DNA of 8,826 nucleotides, from contig JAFZRB010000204.1 in NCBI GenBank assembly GCA_017620115.1, positions 1-8,826 on the forward strand, written 5' to 3'. The stretch comes from Clostridia bacterium. GTDB taxonomy: Bacteria; Bacillota; Clostridia; Christensenellales; Aristaeellaceae. This document shows, in pieces, positions 5,565 to 8,826 of this stretch. The notes under the pieces were generated by a model. The model did not search any database. It was not told where the DNA came from and saw only the letters and a program-made list of their open reading frames with translations. The stretch's first letter is position 1. Each line of letters begins with the position of its first letter. Both the position numbers and the translations under genes were made by a program.

Positions 5565-5593
5565 TTGACTTTGCGGAACGGCGGTAATATAAT
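5565..5593 (+). promoter_or_regulatory. Promoter of the T-box operon
   Basis: TTGACT (5565-5570), a 17-bp spacer, then a perfect TATAAT (5588-5593). Transcription should start near 5600, just ahead of Stem I of the T-box leader. Confidence 0.85.
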
Positions 5594-5599
5594 AGGCAT

Positions 5600-5873
5600 T
5601 AAAGATGATGACCGGGAAGAAGTAACCGGGGACAGTCCTCTCCAGAGAGCCGCCGGGCGGTGCGAGGCGGCGGGGGCGCTTCGGCGAATACATCCTGTGA
5701 GTCGCGCGCTGAACGGTTTTCGCTCAGTAGGCCGCGCCGGGTTCGCCCGTCACAGCGGGAAGGTATATGCGGCGTCATGCCGCCGTACCGGAGTGGTCGG
5801 CACAGCCGGCAATAGAGGTGGTACCGCGGTAAGTATTTATCGTCCTCTGCACTTAAGCTGCAGAGGGCTTTTT
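5600..5873 (+). promoter_or_regulatory. T-box riboswitch leader, probable tRNA-Tyr specificity
   Basis: This is a complete T-box leader that reads the charging state of a tRNA and prevents termination when the tRNA is uncharged. Stem I shows GAAGUAA on the 5' side (5618-5624), AGAGAG (5644-5649) and GGUGCGAGGC in the distal part (5659-5668). The 3' side of the specifier loop is GAA-UAC-AUCC (5686-5695). The CCGGGG (5625-5630) and CUUCGG strands pair to close the loop, which supports UAC (5689-5691), a Tyr codon, as specifier. A GC-rich Stem III lies at 5762-5789. The T-box core AGAGGUGGUACCGCGG is at 5814-5829. Its UGGU (5819-5822) would pair with ACCA of a tRNA with discriminator A, as in tRNA-Tyr. 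GAGG (5815-5818) can pair with CCUC (5844-5847) as the antiterminator, competing with the terminator. The specifier is read by alignment to the pattern of known leaders and is less certain than the T-box itself. Confidence 0.93.
5844..5873 (+). terminator. Regulated intrinsic terminator of the T-box leader
   Basis: CCTCTGCA (5844-5851) pairs with TGCAGAGG (5859-5866) around a seven-base loop. The stem is followed by GC and five U residues (5869-5873). Its left arm is shared with the antiterminator, so the two structures exclude each other. Confidence 0.9.
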
Positions 5874-5915
5874 ATAACCTTCTGCGCGACACAAACAGGA
5901 AGGAAGGTTTTTGTC

Positions 5916-7550
5916 ATGCCTATCACCGAGATCCTCGCGAAGAATGCGCAGCGTTTCCCCATTGACACCGCCCTGGTCGAGATCAATCCGCAGTTCGAGC
6001 CGGAGAGCCGCATCACCTGGCGGGAGTATTCGCTCATGCAGCCCCAGCCCGGCGAAATGTTCCGGCGCGAGCTGACCTGGGGCGACTTCGACAAGAAGGC
6101 CAACCGGTTCGCCAACCTGCTGCTCACCCGCGGCTGCCGCAAGGGCGATAAGATCGCCATCCTGCTGATGAATTCCCTCGAATGGCTGCCCATCTACTTC
6201 GGCATCCTCAAATCCGGCGCCATCGCCGTGCCGCTGAACTACCGCTACACCGCCGACGAAATAAAATACTGCCTTGAAAAGGCGGATTGCACCATGCTGG
6301 TGTTCGGGCCGGAGTTCGTGGGCCGCCTCGAGGAAATCTGCGACCGCATCCCCAAGATCCGGCACATGTTCTATGTGGGCGAGGACTGCCCCTCATTCGC
6401 GGACAGCTACGACCATATGATCCGCTTCTGCTCCTCCCACGCGCCTGAAGTCGCTCTGACAGACGACGACGACGCGGCGATCTACTATTCCTCCGGCACC
6501 ACGGGCTTCCCCAAGGCCATCCTGCACAAGCATCGCGCGTTGATGCACGCCGCGCTCACCGAGCAGAACCACCATCACCAGACGCACGACGACGTATTCC
6601 TGTGCATCCCGCCGCTGTATCACACCGGCGCGAAGATGCACTGGTTCGGCAGCTTCCTGGTGGGCGGCAAGGCCGTGCTGCTCAAGGGCACGAAGCCGGA
6701 ATGGATCCTCAAGGCCGTTTCGGATGAGAAGTGCACCATCGTCTGGCTGCTGGTGCCGTGGGCGCAGGATATTCTGGACGCCATCGAGCGCGGCGACGTG
6801 AGGCTGAGCGACTACACGCTGGACCAGTGGCGGCTGATGCACATCGGCGCGCAGCCTGTGCCGCCGTCGCTCATCAAGCGCTGGCTCTCCGTGTTCCCGC
6901 ATCACGACTACGATACCAACTACGGCCTGAGCGAATCCATCGGTCCCGGCTGCGTGCACCTGGGCATGGGCAATGTGAACAAGGTGGGCGCCATCGGCAA
7001 GGCCGGCTACGGCTGGCAGGTGAAGATCGTGGATGAAGACGGCGCGCCGGTCGCGCGGGGCGACGTGGGCGAACTGTGCGTCAAGGGCCCGGGCGTCATG
7101 GAATGCTACTACAAAGACGAGCAGTCCACAAACGAGGTGCTCAAAGGCGGCTGGCTCTACACCGGCGATATGGCCATGGAGGACGAAGACGGCTTCATCT
7201 TCCTCGTCGACCGTAAGAAGGACGTCATCATCACCGGCGGCGAAAACCTGTATCCCGTTCAGATCGAGGACTTTATCCGCAAGCACGACGCCGTGAAGGA
7301 CGTGGCCGTGATCGGCCTGCCGCATCCGAGACTTGGCGAGATCGCGGCGGCCATCGTGGAGGTCAAGCCGGGCTTTACGCTCACCGAGGAAGAGTTGAAC
7401 GAGTTCTGCACGGGCATGCCCCGCTACAAGCGGCCGCGCAAAATCATCTTCGCCGAAGTGCCGCGCAATCCCACGGGCAAGATCGAAAAACCGAAGCTGC
7501 GCTCCATTTACTGCGGCGAAAGCCTGGTCGCGCAGCAAATCGAGCGATAA
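5916..7550 (+). CDS. Class I adenylate-forming acyl/aryl-CoA ligase (AMP-forming)
   Basis: The 544-residue enzyme should activate a carboxylic acid with ATP to an acyl-adenylate and transfer it to coenzyme A in the cytoplasm. All signatures are present: the P-loop-like YYSSGTTGFPK (190-200), NYGLSES (335-341), YTGD (415-418), the hinge DRKKDVIITGGENLYP (432-447) and the C-terminal catalytic lysine in NPTGKIEK (K522). Length is typical for medium-chain or aryl-CoA ligases; the chain specificity cannot be read. The T-box control and the following IorA-like gene suggest an aryl acid such as phenylacetate, 4-hydroxyphenylacetate or indoleacetate. The ATG at 5916 is chosen because AGGAAGGAAGG lies eight bases before it and it follows the leader terminator. 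The open frame extending upstream runs through the T-box RNA and is not coding. It is 21 bp ahead of the IorA-like gene. Confidence 0.9.
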   Translation: MPITEILAKNAQRFPIDTALVEINPQFEPESRITWREYSLMQPQPGEMFRRELTWGDFDKKANRFANLLLTRGCRKGDKIAILLMNSLEWLPIYFGILKSGAIAVPLNYRYTADEIKYCLEKADCTMLVFGPEFVGRLEEICDRIPKIRHMFYVGEDCPSFADSYDHMIRFCSSHAPEVALTDDDDAAIYYSSGTTGFPKAILHKHRALMHAALTEQNHHHQTHDDVFLCIPPLYHTGAKMHWFGSFLVGGKAVLLKGTKPEWILKAVSDEKCTIVWLLVPWAQDILDAIERGDVRLSDYTLDQWRLMHIGAQPVPPSLIKRWLSVFPHHDYDTNYGLSESIGPGCVHLGMGNVNKVGAIGKAGYGWQVKIVDEDGAPVARGDVGELCVKGPGVMECYYKDEQSTNEVLKGGWLYTGDMAMEDEDGFIFLVDRKKDVIITGGENLYPVQIEDFIRKHDAVKDVAVIGLPHPRLGEIAAAIVEVKPGFTLTEEELNEFCTGMPRYKRPRKIIFAEVPRNPTGKIEKPKLRSIYCGESLVAQQIER

Positions 7551-7571
7551 GAATAAGGAGTGTAATGAAAC

Positions 7572-8633
7572 ATGGCTAAGCTGATGATCGGCAACGCGGC
7601 CGTCGCGCAGGGCGCCTATGAGGCCGGCGTGCGGGTGGTCGCCTCTTATCCGGGTACGCCCAGCACGGAGATCACCGAGAGCATCGTTCAGTATCCCGAG
7701 GTCTATGTCGAATGGGCCCCGAACGAGAAGGTGGCGTGCGAGGTGGCTGTCGGCGCCTCCATGGCCGGCGCGCGGTCGATGACTTGCTGCAAGCACGTGG
7801 GCTTCAACGTTATGGCCGATCCGGTGTTTACGGTGAGCTATATCGGCGTGAACGGCGGTATGGTCATCTGCGTGGCGGACGATCCCGGCATGCACTCGTC
7901 GCAGAACGAGCAGGATTCGCGCCACTACGCGAAGGCGGCGAAGATCGCCATGCTGGAGCCGGCCGATTCCGGCGAGTGCCGCGCGTTCACCAAGGCGGCG
8001 TTTGAACTGAGCGAACGGTTTGACACGCCCTTCGTCATCCGGCTTTCCACGCGCGTTTCTCATTCGCAGAGCCTGGTGGACACGGAACCGCGCGAGGAGA
8101 TCGAACTGAAGCCGTATGAGAAAAACGTGCAGAAAAACGTCATGATGCCGGCCATGGCCATCAAGCGCCATGTGGCTGTTGAGGAGCGCGCGAAAAAGCT
8201 GGCTGAATTCGCGGAGACCACCGAACTGAACAAGGTTGAAGACAACGGCAGCCGCATCGGCGTCATCACCTCAGGCATTTCATACATGTATGCCCGCGAG
8301 GCGCTGGGCGATCGGGTGAATTATCTCAAGCTGGGCATGGCTTATCCCATGCCGGAAAAGAAAATACGCGATTTCGCGGCGAAATGCGACAAGGTGTTCG
8401 TGATCGAGGAGCTCGATCCCTTCATCGAGGAGCACTGCCGGACGCTGGGCCTCGAAGTCACCGGCAAGAACGCCTTCACGCCCCACCATCTGGACTACAT
8501 GTTCGACTACGCCAGAGACAACGGCTACGAGCCGTCGGGAAAGGCCTGCGGGCGGCTGGTGTGCAGCGTGGTGGACGCCGGGCGCACCACGGGCTACTTC
8601 GAGGCGTGGCTGCCGGTCACGAAAAAGGGATAA
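7572..8633 (+). CDS. Indolepyruvate:ferredoxin oxidoreductase alpha subunit-like, N-terminal half only (IorA-like, short)
   Basis: Residues 1-303 match the first two domains of IorA: GNAAVAQGAYEAGV, SYPGTPSTEIT (25-35), EWAPNEKVACEVAVGASMAG (47-66), KHVGFNVMADP (74-84), DDPGMHSSQNEQDSRHYAK (103-121), then domain II ending in YPMPEKKI and VIEELDP (277-283). Full IorA is about 580-620 residues, with a thiamine-diphosphate-binding domain and two [4Fe-4S] ferredoxin motifs. Here the frame stops at residue 353, and neither CPGCPHR nor a ferredoxin cysteine cluster is present. The last 50 residues (about 304-353) do not resemble IorA, yet use codons like the rest of the gene and end cleanly 16 bp before nth. 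It could not by itself carry out oxidative or reductive 2-oxoacid chemistry. AAGGAG lies 11 bases before the ATG. Whether it is a working subunit or a deletion remnant is unresolved. Confidence 0.8.
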   Translation: MAKLMIGNAAVAQGAYEAGVRVVASYPGTPSTEITESIVQYPEVYVEWAPNEKVACEVAVGASMAGARSMTCCKHVGFNVMADPVFTVSYIGVNGGMVICVADDPGMHSSQNEQDSRHYAKAAKIAMLEPADSGECRAFTKAAFELSERFDTPFVIRLSTRVSHSQSLVDTEPREEIELKPYEKNVQKNVMMPAMAIKRHVAVEERAKKLAEFAETTELNKVEDNGSRIGVITSGISYMYAREALGDRVNYLKLGMAYPMPEKKIRDFAAKCDKVFVIEELDPFIEEHCRTLGLEVTGKNAFTPHHLDYMFDYARDNGYEPSGKACGRLVCSVVDAGRTTGYFEAWLPVTKKG

Positions 8634-8649
8634 GCAGGGGGGGAAGCGT

Positions 8650-8826
8650 ATGGCTGCCATCGACCATGTGGGCGAGATCATCGCGGCGCTGGAGGCGGAA
8701 TACCCCGCCGCGCTTTGCTCGCTGCAATATAAAAAGGACTACGAGCTTCTCATCGCCGTGCGGCTGTCGGCCCAATGCACCGACGAGCGGGTCAACAAGG
8801 TCGCGCCCGCGCTGTTCGCGGCGTAC
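8650..8826 (+). CDS. nth: Endonuclease III, N-terminal fragment (runs off window)
   Basis: The 59 visible residues include YELLIAVRLSAQCTDERVNK, the strongly conserved start of the helix-hairpin-helix/GPD glycosylase fold of endonuclease III. In the complete enzyme this fold is followed by the catalytic Lys/Asp and a C-terminal [4Fe-4S] loop, all beyond the window. The protein removes oxidised pyrimidines from DNA and cleaves the abasic site in base-excision repair. The ATG at 8650 follows a purine-rich GGGGGGAAG site and is 16 bp after the stop of the IorA-like gene. No terminator lies between, so at least part of its transcription may come from the T-box promoter; an internal promoter in the upstream gene is not excluded. 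Confidence 0.92.
   Translation, partial: MAAIDHVGEIIAALEAEYPAALCSLQYKKDYELLIAVRLSAQCTDERVNKVAPALFAAY

Noticed and set aside
5600..5873. Trp specificity of the T-box, suggested by the IorA (indolepyruvate) neighbour
   Set aside because: The specifier region reads UAC rather than UGG, and UGGU in the bulge does not suit tRNA-Trp with discriminator G.
5418..5915. Upstream extension of the CoA ligase frame by 166 codons
   Set aside because: It runs through the promoter, T-box RNA and terminator; the ATG at 5916 has a strong ribosome site and begins where the family begins.
6393..8171. Minus-strand open frame of 592 codons opposite the ligase and IorA-like genes
   Set aside because: It is antisense to two genes with complete family motifs, is rich in His, Arg, Ala and Val as expected from GC-rich antisense frames, and has no recognisable domain.
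1..8826. CRISPR arrays, tRNA or rRNA genes, insertion sequences, prophage att sites
   Set aside because: I saw no spaced direct repeats, cloverleaf sequences, transposase motifs or terminal inverted repeats anywhere in the window.

Overview
The window comes from a GC-rich member of the Bacillota, most likely a gut Clostridia-type organism. The reasons are a classical tRNA-sensing T-box leader, sigma-A-type promoters with near-consensus -35/-10 boxes, strong AGGAGG-type ribosome binding sites, intrinsic terminators with U-tracts, and protein families (XRE/TM2 pair, Nudix, uridine-kinase-like, GpsA-like paralog) whose sequences look clostridial. The species cannot be named from the sequence. 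Gene assignments rest on motif recognition by eye; no database search was run.

Layout. 1-214 (minus) is the N-terminal end of a diacylglycerol-kinase-family lipid kinase leaving the window. 230-1140 is a distinctly AT-rich island with a divergent pair: a zinc-ribbon/TM2 membrane protein (minus) and a small XRE-family repressor (plus). A perfect 18-bp palindrome lies exactly between the -35 and -10 boxes of the TM2 promoter. 1152-4258 (minus) is a compact gene set read from a good promoter at 4293-4321: uridine-kinase-like P-loop kinase, divergent acetate-kinase-family protein, 87-aa Cys-rich zinc-ribbon protein and, after 58 bp, a Nudix hydrolase. 4427-5464 (minus) is a GpsA-like NAD(P)-dependent dehydrogenase with its own promoter and terminator.

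5565-8826 (plus) is the most informative part. A promoter drives a full T-box leader (5600-5873) with a UAC (Tyr) candidate specifier, a UGGU acceptor-pairing bulge and an intrinsic terminator. Behind it are a class I adenylate-forming acyl/aryl-CoA ligase, the N-terminal half of an indolepyruvate:ferredoxin oxidoreductase alpha subunit (IorA) lacking its TPP-binding and ferredoxin parts, and the start of endonuclease III (nth).

How it may work together. A T-box switches genes on when the cognate tRNA is uncharged. A T-box ahead of an aryl-acid:CoA ligase plus an IorA-like protein therefore argues for the reductive, biosynthetic direction: arylacetate to arylacetyl-CoA to arylpyruvate to aromatic amino acid. 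This is a salvage route for tyrosine from (4-hydroxy)phenylacetate rather than tyrosine degradation. The puzzle is that IorA is only half present and no IorB is visible, so either the partner parts are elsewhere, the protein does something new, or the locus is decayed.
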